64,000 bases of DNA. Origin: Carya illinoinensis (lineage: Eukaryota > Streptophyta > Magnoliopsida > Fagales > Juglandaceae). Under the pieces are notes generated by a model. It was not told the origin of the DNA. It did no database searches and was given only the letters and a program-made list of their open reading frames with translations. Below, in pieces: positions 48,758-60,603 of the stretch. The stretch lies in NCBI RefSeq assembly GCF_018687715.1, contig NC_056752.1, positions 48,091,837-48,155,836 on the forward strand, read 5' to 3'. Position numbers and translations under genes: made by a program. Each line of letters starts with the position of its first letter. Positions within the stretch are counted from its first letter, which is position 1.

Positions 48758-50001
48758 TTCAAGCCCTCGCGATTCGCTTCTTCATCAATCAGCCTTTTCT
48801 ATCGCAGCCTCGCTCGCTCTTTGAGCTTTCTTTCCTTCAATAAATGGCAGCATACAATGAGACACCTGTAGAATAATCGTCTTTTTATCTTTTCTTTTAG
48901 GCTGTATTTCGATAGGAGTATTATTTAATATTTTATTACTATTATTATTTATTATATTATTATTTTTAATTAATATTTACAGATTATCTAAAATCCCTCA
49001 AATTAAAAATAAAATAAAATAAAATAATAATAACTGAAGTGAATATGAATTTTGTTACCAGATTGTTTGAAGAAACTTCTATTAATTTTATTTTTTGTTA
49101 CCATCATTGTTGTTTTGGATGTTAATAAAACCCATGATCCACTTCTATTTTTATAACTCCATAAAAAATGAACCTTAATTTTATAATATTAAAATTTTAT
49201 TTAATAGAGTGACATAATTTTATTAGTTGATTAAAAATAAATTGCAAGTAATAGTAATAGTTGATGAAATCTACACATCAAACGTTTGACATAAAATAAT
49301 AAATCTTAACCCGCAATTCTTTTTATTTTTTATTTCCCAAGAAAGCTTCATCTTTTATTTATTTATTTTTATTCCCACGCAGACACATACTTGAGACTAG
49401 TAAAGGATACATAAAAATCTTTACGATATATCATAAAATAGATATAATAGAAAAATGTATAAACTATAAAAGAGATCCCAAAAACTAAACCCACAAACAG
49501 CCGTAAAATTGTAAAAGTATTTTTATTATGAATTCATATATAAATTCATATCAATTTGTAAGTTTATTTTTATGAGATTTCTTTATTTATAGCTATGTAG
49601 CACTTCTCAAATCTCACATCTATCACATTAACTAGTAAATTTTACTTTTTGTGAAACTAGCATTGTCAAAATAAAATGCATGCAAGCAGATATTAACAGA
49701 AACTCATGAACTGGGACAAATACTGCTTACACAAGAAACCACAGCTGAGCATAATTTCCCAGCAATAAGATTGCTTTGAACAATGATCATTGCTCATTTT
49801 CTATATACATCGACAAAACCAACACAAGCATAACATTTTTTATTATATGAAGTTCCATAAAATATACTTAGCTACGCCTAACAGGCAGCTATATCCGTAG
49901 CAGATGCAATAAAGGAATTTACATTTGCAAAGAATGCAATGTGTTTGTCCATCTCAAACTTTCCTAAAGCAGAGTCGTTCTTGCTGCCAACTTCCTGCAT
50001 C
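48758..50001. other. spacer between RTNLB22 promoter and Pumilio 3' end
   Basis: It contains the promoter of the reticulon-like gene (first 150 bases) and the likely 3' untranslated region of the Pumilio gene. The middle (48,890-49,700) is very AT-rich, with short runs reminiscent of the MITEs listed elsewhere. No coding region was seen. Confidence 0.6.
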
Positions 50002-51817
50002 TCACTTAGACGACCTGCTGTCCCGTTGCAGAGTACCTTGTTCTTCTTCCAAGGATTGGATTTCTGCACGTTAGAAATAAAAAATAGTTTTAGGCCTTTA
50101 TTCTTAAATTCTCATCTCATCTCATTTCACTACCATTCAAAAAATTATCATCTCATCTCAATTTCCAAACATGCCCGAGAGTATGGTGTACGGAGCTCTC
50201 ACCAAGAAACAGCCTGATGATAGTAAATTTTTTGCCTATTTGGACCCTCTGCTCTAAACTTTAAATAAGCATTTGGGTAAATCTATCGTTAGGCGCCTAC
50301 AAACAAATGTGTATAAATACTGCCAAGCTAATCTTTACTATAGATAAAATGGAGAAAGGAAAATCATGGTTTTAAGTATGTGCACGTACTAAAGACAGAA
50401 AACTCACGCACCTTCACCAGATAGTTGTTCAAATCGAGCAATTATGTGCTTCCCATAGGTGAATTTCTTCAAAGCATGAAGATGAAGTCTTATACGATTT
50501 AGTAATATTTCCCGTTGTTTATCACTGCTTGTTTCGAGAATCTTCTGGACCACGTAATTTGCAAATTGGTCCTTCATCATTGTCTAGTACATAGGAGTCA
50601 AACAAGAACCAATCAGTAAGCATAAAGTAAGTTCCAAGCTGAATTATACTCCACTCAATGTTAATTATTCACAAAGACTAGCCAACTGCAAAATGACAGT
50701 CTTCTCATCTCGATATCGGAATGTCTCTATTTGACCTCACAACAAGCTCAGTGACAGGAGAAGAATACGCAATAAAATTGTGTATGAAGTTAGTTCATGT
50801 CACCAAAGGATGTCAGAACATATGCACATCAAAGAGTTAACAAGATCAACAAAGAGAGAAGGGTTTCAAATAACCAGAATTAACAGACTATCAGAAAATT
50901 AAATATCTAGCTCACATTTTAACAGGAAAAAAATCTCAGCAGTTAAACCACACAGTAAGTAAGGTACTGAACACAATTGGGAAGGTGCAAGTAGTAGAAG
51001 TCAAAAACCATACTTTGGTGTCAAAACTCTTAAACATCCTCTCTATCAGAGATTCAAATAATGTAGAATTGGTTAACAGGGGAGAGAACAGATTCTTCTG
51101 AAAATTTTTGGGTGCTCATTGTGTAACAATGGGTGACATAATAGCATCAGGATGGTAGGAAAACTCGTTACTCATCAGTCTTGTAAAGTTATGCAATGGT
51201 TTTGAATGGCTTGTCCCAGTTTGCCAGGCATTCTTATAACAGTTCTATTAACATGTTTAAAGGTTTAGTTGCCACTTTAGAAATGAATACTCAGGGATAT
51301 GTGATTCCTTAAGTAAAAGCATAATTTAAGAAATATTCATGGGCAAATTCTGACAGAAACAGTTATTGGTTGCCTGGCTTGGATATGCTGACCTTAGTGG
51401 GTCGTACTGATCAATCAGTCAAGCCAATGTACAGGGTAAAATCATCAGGATGGCATGTTATAATTATGTACAGGATGGCACTGATAATATGAATTATATG
51501 AGCTTCATGTACGGTTTCAAGTTAAAGAAGAGAAGAAAAAAACTTCTCACCAATAAATTATCATTGTCCTCAGATTGCCCAATAATCTCTCCGATCAAGA
51601 GCTCCCGTTCAGTAGTATCCCCATGCTCCAAACATTTCTCGACGACATTTGAAGCATATTTATGAAAGCTCATGTGGACGACTGCCCCAGTAAAGCTTTT
51701 GATTATTTGACTTCTTGCATAGGGCTTTCCCATCTTCAAAACATGCTGCAAGACATTATATCCATCTTAATATTTAATTAAACAAGAACAGTCAAGCATC
51801 AACCCTGTGAACAAACT

Positions 51818-51916
<99 letters not shown>

Positions 51917-54900
51917 GTAAGGCCCCGATGTTTACCTATTATTAATTAGAGACCAACAAATCAGTTTAACCTTAAAGCATCTAAAATTTGAGTATGACTA
52001 ACCCGTTTTAATGCACCAATCATAAGTTCTTATCTTTGCTCTTTTTCTATAATTTCAGCTTCTAAAGCCTCTCGTTACAACACACCTTCAAACATGCCAT
52101 ATCAAGAATATTTCCAAAAAGCCCTTGCTATCCTTTTCACCAAATAATGGATGCAGATGAGCAAAATGCTAAAAATGACACAGATTTAATTAACAAAATT
52201 GCTTTCACCTTCGCCTGTGCCACTACCTTTATGACAGAAAATGCTACTACTGAATGCTTTGGAAAGCAAACAAAACCAACCTGCGTGACATAATTGCCAT
52301 ACTGATCTTGAGCAAGAACATAAGCAGAGTCCAAGATTTCGTTCACTATGCATTGAATCTGCAGCTCATCTGAACCATGCTCCAGAATTCTCTATCACAA
52401 ATCAAAACATAAAAAATTCAATACCAAGCCACACCAAAGTATTGTTAGAGCCTTTCCACCAAACTCTCAGTGAGCAGATTACCTGAATGACACGACAACC
52501 ATAGGGATGAGTAGAAAGCTTGGCAACTTGACCTTGAAAAGCTGAGATAATAAATTCAATTTTCTCTGTAGGGACACTTTCTATACATTTTTGGATAACA
52601 TGATTTCCATTCTGATCATGTACACATCTCATAACGTGTCCATCAAGCTCACGCACAAGTTGTATTTTGTGATCAGGCTCAATAACTTCAAGGACCTAAA
52701 ATACAAATTTAGCACAGATCAACAGCCAAAGAAACTCATGAGGTGGATTGCACAGCTTAAGACTGCAACGGTTAAGGTCCTGACAAGGCCATTAACGAGC
52801 CAAATGCTATGCCAAACGGGGACCACAGGAAGATTTGAAATACATTGACAAGGTTGAAAAGCATGAGATTAATTTTCAAGGAATATTTTCATCGAGCAGT
52901 ATATTTCGTGGAATTATAAGCCTGCACATCTATCATTAGAGTCTAGCATACCTTCTGGATTACACGACAACCATACATCTGCAAACTTAAAGCCAACATA
53001 TGTCCAACAAGTTGATCTGCAAGTTCCTTTCTCTGCTCGAGACTTCCATATTCAAGAAACTGTATAATATCAACAGGATTCCAAGGATCAAGCAAGCCAT
53101 TCAGAAAGTTAACATGCCCAGCAAGATATTAGAGCTCAAATATCCAATGTAATGCACATTAGTTTTGAAAGCATACCCTTTGAATGACATAATTGCCAAA
53201 AACATCTATCATTAATGTTGAAGCATGTGGAAGAACTTCTTTGAAAACAGATGCCTTGTCTTCAACACTGCAATGTTCCAGCTGTTGCTGAATAAATCGA
53301 CTCCCATGTTGATCAATACTGAATTAAACATGAATCCAAGATTATTATTTGCACAACAGAAAGAGTAAACAAATAACATCTTGTAGATGACAGAAACAAA
53401 AAGAGCAACAAAAAAGAAAAATTTAGCTTAGAGCCTTGCCTGAATTCAAAAATATGCCCTGCGATAGCAGAGAGTTCAAACTTTCGAACATTGCTGGATT
53501 TCAGTTCTTCAAGAAGAGAGTGCCCTTTGGGCTCAACAAAGCTGTTGAGTCTTCTCTGCCCTTGCCTCTCTGAATATTGTCCAGAATTTTTTATAGAACT
53601 TCGAGGTAACCTCATCTCACTATGCTGACCAAGATGACTCATTCCGCCAACCGGAGATGATGGATATAATGAACTAGGAATAGGTGATGCAGGGAATTTC
53701 GCCATGACATCCAAGTTAGGAGAAGTTGGAAAATAACGACCACTAGCATTTCCCACTTCTCTTGGACCTGGAATGCTCTGATTTGTCTGAGGCTGAAATT
53801 TCTGATTGCTCATATAAGAGGCCACAGTTGACCAAGGGTTATCCTGGCCCCCAACAATACCTGTTGATGCCAACTGAGAATGGAATACAGTGCTATATGC
53901 GTTGTCAAAATAATGTGGATAATAAAGCATCTGATGAGGATCCACAAAAGAAGGTTGAAGCATTAATCCATGAGGTCCATAAAATTTCCCTAGATTTTGC
54001 ACATCACCTGCAAGTAGGGTGCATTCCCCTGTTAAAGCACCAGCAGTTTGACCACTAAAACTTGGAGCAGAAGCAGGATCAAATGGCAGAGGCATCACAC
54101 CATGAGAGGGGTATGCAGCCATATATGTGGGAAGAGGCACTGAACTCAGACCATACCCCCCAACACCGTATTGTGAAGGAAACAGCCCTGATGGATAAAA
54201 ATTAGGGTAATATGGATGTCCTGACGTCATTGTTGCATATAAGGGAGGAACAAATCCATGAGAATGCAATGAAGACTGTATGTCAACAGAAGAAAAATTA
54301 GGATCATGCGGAGCTTTTTCGGTGACACCATGAGAATTACTCATTCCTTCAGAACAAACTTGGGCTTCGATTCCCTGAACTTGATGTGGAATACCCCCTT
54401 GAGCAGAGGGATGCTGTTGTGCCATATTCCATCGCTCTTCTTGTTTCTTCCCATCACTCTCTGCATTAGATGCTATACCTTTGGCCTTCATTTTGGAGAT
54501 GTCTGACCTGAGGGTACCACCACTAAATGATACGTCATCCTTTAAACCAGAATCGTTATTGCTTAATTCATTGTATTCTCGCATTAATGGGCTCCCTCTC
54601 GCATCAGGACAGCTTGAGCTTGAAAAAGTGGTCATTGAAGGATTACTATTTACTGTCACTCCAACAGCACGTGGATCCAGAGCACAAGACTCTGAAAAAA
54701 CGTCAGTAGAGCCTAAGTTTGATTCCAATAGCTTGGAAGCATCAATGGAAGAGACATTTGCTGAAATTGCATGGACATCAGAATCAAACGATCCGTCGGT
54801 TGTTGCATGGCCAGATGAATGAGACTGATTATAAACTGGAGAAGGTGTACGGGGAAAGTCTTCCTACGAATCCACCAACAAAATGAAACAGAATGTGAAA

Positions 54901-55891
54901 GGAAGGGGAAATAAGAAATCTGAGTTTACTGAAATCTCAAGGACCACATAATGGACAGCAAGATAATTATTAACAACCAGTGCAAGCTCATGGTTTAATT
55001 TACATCCACTCAGACCTTGCCACATTGTTTGAGAACAAAAAGAAACCTTGTACCATTGCAAATGGGTTCATTCAAGTTCATTTGACGGCAGAAAATTTAA
55101 AAACACATACTTAACAATGAGGACCACTCACCCACGGGGGTGGAAGAGGTATGGCAGAGAGAGTTGGGAGCTTAAACATACTTAACGTACAAAAGCATGG
55201 AAAAGTTCAACACTTGTTGATTGAGATTAGAATCCAAAACATGCAGTTAAATCTGTACCTGAATCAGATCAACCAAACTTTTGCGACGGCTACGCAAAGA
55301 TACTGAGTTCTGTCCAGGCATAAGTGCAGTACTACTTTCAGCCAAATTGTTGGAAGCTGGCCTGGGTGAAGTATCATCCTCAGACTCCTCCATATGAGGA
55401 GAAAGAGAGCCTTGAGATAAATGCAAGGGCCCACTGCAACTATCATCAACAGAAATTAATCCTGCATTATTGCCAGAAAAACCCATTTGATGCACTAGGC
55501 ACTGATTCTCTTGCGAGATAGGAGGTGGAGGAATCCTTGGGTTCAACTTGATCTTAGAGCTGGAGCATGCAGAATAAGCTGGATCAAATTTTAGTTGTTC
55601 CTCCGGCACAGCACTTAAATTAGCCAAGTTTGAATTGGTATGAGAGTTATGTTGCATCAAAAGATTCTTAATCGATGCAAGTGAACCTTCCATGCTTGGT
55701 GGAGCGCTACCGCTTCTGTTAGGCACCATGCTAAGTTCATCTCCAAGAAATCTTTGCCCCTCCAAGAGTAATCCCAACTGCTCTGCTGCCATATTTTGTA
55801 ATGGGAATCCAAAAGCTGCAGCATCCTTAGAAGAGGTCCACTTTCTAACTCTGCTGCTTTCCACCATTCCCATAACACTCTCAGTTGCCAT
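50002..55891 (-). CDS. APUM5: Pumilio/PUF RNA-binding protein, APUM5 type, nine exons
   Basis: A cytoplasmic PUF protein that binds mRNA 3' regions and represses or destabilises the message. Exons: 55891-55259, 54863-53440, 53318-53177, 53059-52952, 52695-52483, 52391-52281, 51745-51551, 50583-50412, 50063-50002. The sum is 3,060 bases, 1,019 residues. Residues 1-680 hold a long disordered NABP-type region beginning MATESVMG, with [17 protein letters not shown]. The eight PUF repeats have the recognition residues [49 protein letters not shown] and FANYVVQ. Intron 2 uses a GC donor (CAG|GCAAGG). The last short exon, 62 bases, gives [21 protein letters not shown]; if intron 8 is retained the protein ends instead at GEGA. 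A leader intron probably runs from 57,595 to 55,936. Confidence 0.93.
50089..50176. mobile_element. MITE family A-like, short inverted copy
   Basis: 'ttaggccttta', 'ctcatctcatctcatttcac' and 'atcatctcatctcaattt', then 'ccaaacatgcc', are reverse complements of family A words. It lies in the last intron of the Pumilio gene. Confidence 0.45.
51823..51913. repeat. (GA)n microsatellite, about 45 units
   Basis: A long perfect tract in the Pumilio intron between 52,280 and 51,746. Length is likely to vary between individuals. Confidence 0.97.
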
Positions 55892-55935
55892 CCTGCTTTT
55901 GTATTGACTCTAGCGTCCACAATTTTATTTACACC

Positions 55936-57740
55936 CTGCCAAATCAATCCAATGCCCCATGATACAACTCAAAGCAGCTGACCCCCCTTCAAGTGCATTG
56001 ACAACAATAATGAGCCAAAAAAAAATTTACCATTTTGGTTATAAACCCACAAATGCTAACAGGAAAAACCACAAAACAACTTATATTGGAAAATTCATAA
56101 TGAGTCCCCATTTATTTAAAAAAAAAAAAGGACAACACCCCCATAATATTATAAGAGAAGTGCTATAGCCACAAAGAGGTTACACAAAAGTAATCCACAA
56201 ACTGACGTAGTTTCATGTGATCTATCAGATCTACTTTACAATAAAAGTAACTTCATAATTTGACAAATCATATCAAGCCACATCAGTTTGTAAGATTACT
56301 TTTGTGTAATTCCTTTGTGGCCAGAATATTTCTCATATTATAAAGCACCCTCACTTGTGGTGATTCCCATCATTAATATCATCTAGATGCAGGTCTATCA
56401 AATGATACGCCCAAACATTTACCAATCCCAATTACAATCACTCAAGTCTTCTAGATTGCAGAAGACAACGTGGCAACAAGGTTCCAAGGTTTTTGGTTGC
56501 CTGACATTAAGAATAATGCATGAAATGCGCTGACTTATCCCTCAACTAACAAGAGCATGCCAACAAAGCCCAGAGAAATAAAAGTTACTACGCTACAAAA
56601 TGAATGGGATATTAGAACCAGGAAGGGTAAACGATAAAAGTAAGAAAAAAATTTGTTGCAAACTCTTTAACAGGGTATGTCATCACTGAAAAAGGAGATA
56701 AGCCCTTTGAGATTGAAGGCAGGGCTGGTGAGAGACCCTTCCTAATCAGCACGGTCACAAGAAATTAATTGACTCTTTAATTCACCATAGTCTACACCTA
56801 AGAAACAGTTCACACGTTACTTCAGGAACGTTTTCTCAATAGTCACAAATCAAAATTTAAGTTAATTGACCCTTTGCTTAGTGTCAAATTAAAAAGCATC
56901 TTAAAATTCTTAGAACCTCAAAACTCGTGACAGATTAGTTAAACTTCAGGAACATTTTAGAAACATATAATGATTCCAGCATCTTTTTTCCATAAATCCC
57001 ACCCTTCGGTTTATTCAAAATTCAGGGCAATCACTTTGGTTTTTAAAAATTTATGCCAAATTAAGCGAAACCTCGTCAACGTTTTAACATAAGATGAGCA
57101 GATAACAATGATAACAATTTTTTTCCATTATTCTACCCTTCAGTTTGCCCAAGATTTGGTTCAGTCAGCTTGGAAGTTTATCAATTCTAAAGAAAACCAA
57201 TTTATCATAAACCTGCAAACATATGAAACCTCATCGCATTTTAACATGAAATGATCAGATAACATTTTCCGCTTCCGTTAACGTAAAATCTCGGGCAGTC
57301 AATTTGCAAGCTCATCAAAACTAAAGAAAACCCATTTATCATAAAGATGCAACCATAATCCTTACATAACTATTAACCAATAATAAAATTATTAAAAAGA
57401 AAAAAGGACAATCAACAACCAATAATTCAAGCCCACAAAAATATATATAAATATATATAAAAGAAACAGGAAACGAGACATAATTTTAGAGCATTAAAGA
57501 GAATAATTCAAAAGAAGCAGAATTATTATAATTCAAAGATGAAAACCATTAATCTTCAAACTTTCTTGGGCAGTTTCAAGCACTGAGAGCCTCACCAGGT
57601 AGCAATATCAGTTCTCAAGTTTTGGAGCACGAACCACGTCCGTTGGAAGCTCTCCAGAGTTTTGGAAATATTACACGAACTTGCTTTTCAAGAACCATTG
57701 CAGTGGAGGGAGAGATAGAGAGAGAGAGACATACAGACGG
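55936..57740 (-). promoter_or_regulatory. probable 5' leader exon and leader intron of the Pumilio gene
   Basis: On the minus strand an exon-like stretch ends at 57,596 with CTG|GTGAGG, a good donor. A matching acceptor, TTGATTTGGCAG, lies at 55,936, 45 bases before the start codon. This gives a leader intron of 1,660 bases, typical for plant Pumilio genes. The transcription start probably lies near 57,680-57,740 in GA-rich sequence. It contains the MITE at 56,145-56,344. Confidence 0.5.
56145..56344. mobile_element. MITE with ~65 bp terminal inverted repeats (family D)
   Basis: Left arm 56,145-56,210 and right arm 56,276-56,344 are close reverse complements. Shared words are 'tataagagaa', 'agccacaaag', 'ttacacaaaagtaatc', 'acaaactgacgt'. 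Only about 65 bases separate the arms. Length is about 200 bp with no coding capacity. It lies inside the putative leader intron of the Pumilio gene and could fold into a long hairpin. Confidence 0.85.
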
Positions 57741-57802
57741 AGAGATTGACGTTGTTTGTAAATGACAATGAACTTGCTTCGCAAGAACCATTGCAGCGGA
57801 GG
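57677..57802. repeat. direct repeat near the Pumilio transcription start
   Basis: The 33-base unit GAACTTGCTTYNCAAGAACC, continuing ATTGCAGYGGAGG, occurs at 57,677-57,709 and 57,770-57,802, differing at three positions. A GA-rich stretch lies between. Confidence 0.9.
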
Positions 57803-57813
57803 TTTATGCCAGA

Positions 57814-58243
57814 ATCAATGAAATGACAAGAAAACCCTCCCGAACAAAGGAAATCACAAGAACACCATTGATGGGGTATGCTTGGTATACAGTATATAGG
57901 TGGGAGAATACATACATACTTTTTATTAATTAAATAACTAAATATTAAATAAAGACACGTGTTCATTCAACTTTGTTCCATATACAGGTGTCAACAAGAC
58001 GTGACTATCCTTCTTTTGTTGATCAAGGAAATGACAAGAAAACCCTCCCGCACAAAATAAATGACAAGAACACCATTGATGGGGTATGTTTGGCATACAG
58101 TATATAGGTGGGGAGACTGTACATACATACATACATACTTTTTATTAATTAAATAACTAAATATTAAATAAAGACACGTGTTCATTCAACTTTGTTCCAT
58201 ATACAGGTGTCAACACGACGTGACCATCCTTCTTTTGTCGATC
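57814..58243. repeat. tandem duplication of ~208 bp upstream of the Pumilio gene
   Basis: Copy 1 (57,814-58,021) and copy 2 (58,022-58,243) share, among others, 'aaatgacaagaaaaccctcc', 'ccattgatggggtatg', 'catactttttattaattaaa' and 'cacgtgttcattcaactttg'. Copy 2 has an expanded CATA run. Both carry the G-box core CACGTG. The high identity indicates a fairly recent event. Open frames here (about 64 and 92 codons) only reflect the duplication. Confidence 0.95.
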
Positions 58244-60603
58244 ATTAAACATGGCTACAAAAGATTCTGCTTTCGTCGGTATTCGCTTACTTGGCAGTTG
58301 AATATAAGAATTTCGTCCATTAAATTGTCACCAGCCTGTCGATTTACAGTCACCCGCTACTGTTTGCGTGTACACTCTCGTATTTTAAATTACCGCATAA
58401 TTATGGATACGGTATGGAAAACGTATTCATCAAGTAAAAGCAACCGATGACGTGTCTACATCTCTACCTTCTGATGAACCGCTTAAGTCAACTCCTGACT
58501 TTTCTTAGGTTTCTTAGAAAATTTGAAGGGATAATGACGATATTTTTTTATTATAAATTAGATTTAAAAAATTACATGAAATGAAATTATGTTATTTTAT
58601 AAATTTATTTTTATATAATTTCTTTATATTTATAATACTTATCCGAATGAAATTGCATATATAAGCCAACTATGTGTAATATGTTGAATGTGAGATTCGT
58701 ATATTCTATAGTTTACCGTAAAACGTATTCCATGTAGTAAGGATCGCGCATTACCGTTCAAGGCATTACATATATTTTAGTGTAAAAAGGGGAGATGTTG
58801 GCACCAATGAAACCAAAAATTTTAAGATTCAGAAATGACTCAATGTTGGATATGAAACTGGTGCCATTTATATATGAATAAGTTTCCATGGATCTCCGAT
58901 TAATCTCCAAATGAAAGGGAACACAAATGTCATGACGTTGGCATGAGCATTGCATACCAAAAGGGTAAGCCCGTTTCATTGTTAAACTCAATTGAACTCA
59001 ATTAAATTGAGTCTAACATTTAAATATCAAATTCTCAAATTATAAAACTTATTTCAACTCAAAATTTTCTTACATGTAAAACTCATAATTTTTTTCAACT
59101 TAATATATTTTTATAGGTGGGACCTATAACTTTTTTTAATTTTTCACAAATAGTATTAAACTCATCTTAACATCTAAATCCATTTAAACTCATTTTAGAT
59201 GGATCTCACATAACTCACTCTATTAACTTAATTCACTATTATTCATAAAAAATTTATTTAACCCAATTCAGTTCAATATCCAAATACAGTCCAATATAAG
59301 TACCTTTTACCATATATATATATATATATATATAAGCCGCATGCCATTGCTGCTTTTTCACTTGATCTCAAATGGTGGAACGCTAGGGCCCACACCGGCA
59401 GGAGGGACAAAACAAGACAATGAACACTCGGAAAAATACACACAATGTCCGGAGGCTTATTGTCTTGCTTCCTCCGAATGGCAGGCGACGCCTGCTGTCT
59501 GGAGTTTTGGAGTTGTTGTTTCATCTGTAAATAGAAAAGGGTTGTCAGTATCTGGGTATCCTCTTATGAACATCAACACTAATCATGATTAATTAGTGTG
59601 ATATATATTCTTTCAACATGAACGTGACAAGACAAGATATGACTTTCACACCCAAATCTATTTTAACATTTATACCGCTGTCAACTACAATGTAAAAAAA
59701 AATTATTTATCATTCGTTTCTCATCATGTCATTATTTCATAACATGATATTAAATAATAAGTCATTACCGAAAGAGACAAGGAACATGACAACAACATGC
59801 AACTACTCCACTTACAAATTAAGCCGACATGCTACTCAAACCTAAGAAGTAATGAGATTTGAGTTATATAAAGTGTTGAAGGCGTGTTCCCATCAGCATC
59901 AGCTGATATTAGCATGCATCGACGGGTTTATGCGAACATATGCATATTGTACTATACGAGTTCTATAGAAGTTAATACTATATTGATAGTAGTGACATTT
60001 AAATAGTAGTAAAATAATTAAAGTTAAAAGATATTTTGTTGAATTATTATTTTATTTTAAAGTTTGTAAAAATTGTATTAATTTTTGCATTTAGATAATG
60101 TTCAAATGAAAAAAATTAAAAATTATTTTATATTTAAGTAATATTTGAAAATAAAATTCTAAAAAGTTTTAAAAATTTCGTATATCGTGTTTGTGTCCAA
60201 ACGTCCCCTTATATATGGTAATGATAAAAAAAGGTTGTAATTATAGATAAAGATTCTTCCTCAACCAATAGCTTAGCATTTTCAATCCCAATAACACAAA
60301 AAATGATAATAATAATAATAATAATAGGATACTAGAAGAAACGTCCATGAAGATTATCTGAAACACCAACATGGTTAACAAAACAACATACAGCAGACAG
60401 CCCTGCTACAATCCTTTATCCTGGTCGATGAGAACAAGGAATTCTTGACTCGAGTATTATTATGTGACGTATTGGGTATTCCTAGTAGAAGGAGATGAGA
60501 ATTCCTAGCAGCATCCACAAGGGTAAGGGACTACAGGGGATGTTCACTTGCAGCGCAACCATCAACAAAAACTTGCTTTCTTTACCGGTTCTAGCATCTA
60601 TTA
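58244..60603. other. spacer between Pumilio promoter region and DUF1666 gene
   Basis: No convincing gene. It contains AT-rich decayed repeats at 59,000-59,270 ('aactcaattgaactcaatt' words) and 59,990-60,215 (ending 'gtgtccaaacgtcccc'), a TA tract at 59,314-59,334, an AAT tract at about 60,304-60,328, and probably the 3' untranslated region of the DUF1666 gene near its right end. Confidence 0.6.

Noticed and set aside
53762..54822. Open frames of about 66-113 codons on the plus strand
   Set aside because: Antisense to the large Pumilio exon 2; the sense frame has clear family similarity.
57688..58185. Cysteine-containing open frames on the minus strand resembling small secreted peptides
   Set aside because: The frames are near-copies of each other because of the tandem duplication, and they lie in promoter or leader sequence.
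57814..58243. CRISPR-like repeat array
   Set aside because: Only two long direct copies with no spacers, in a plant genome; it is a plain tandem duplication.
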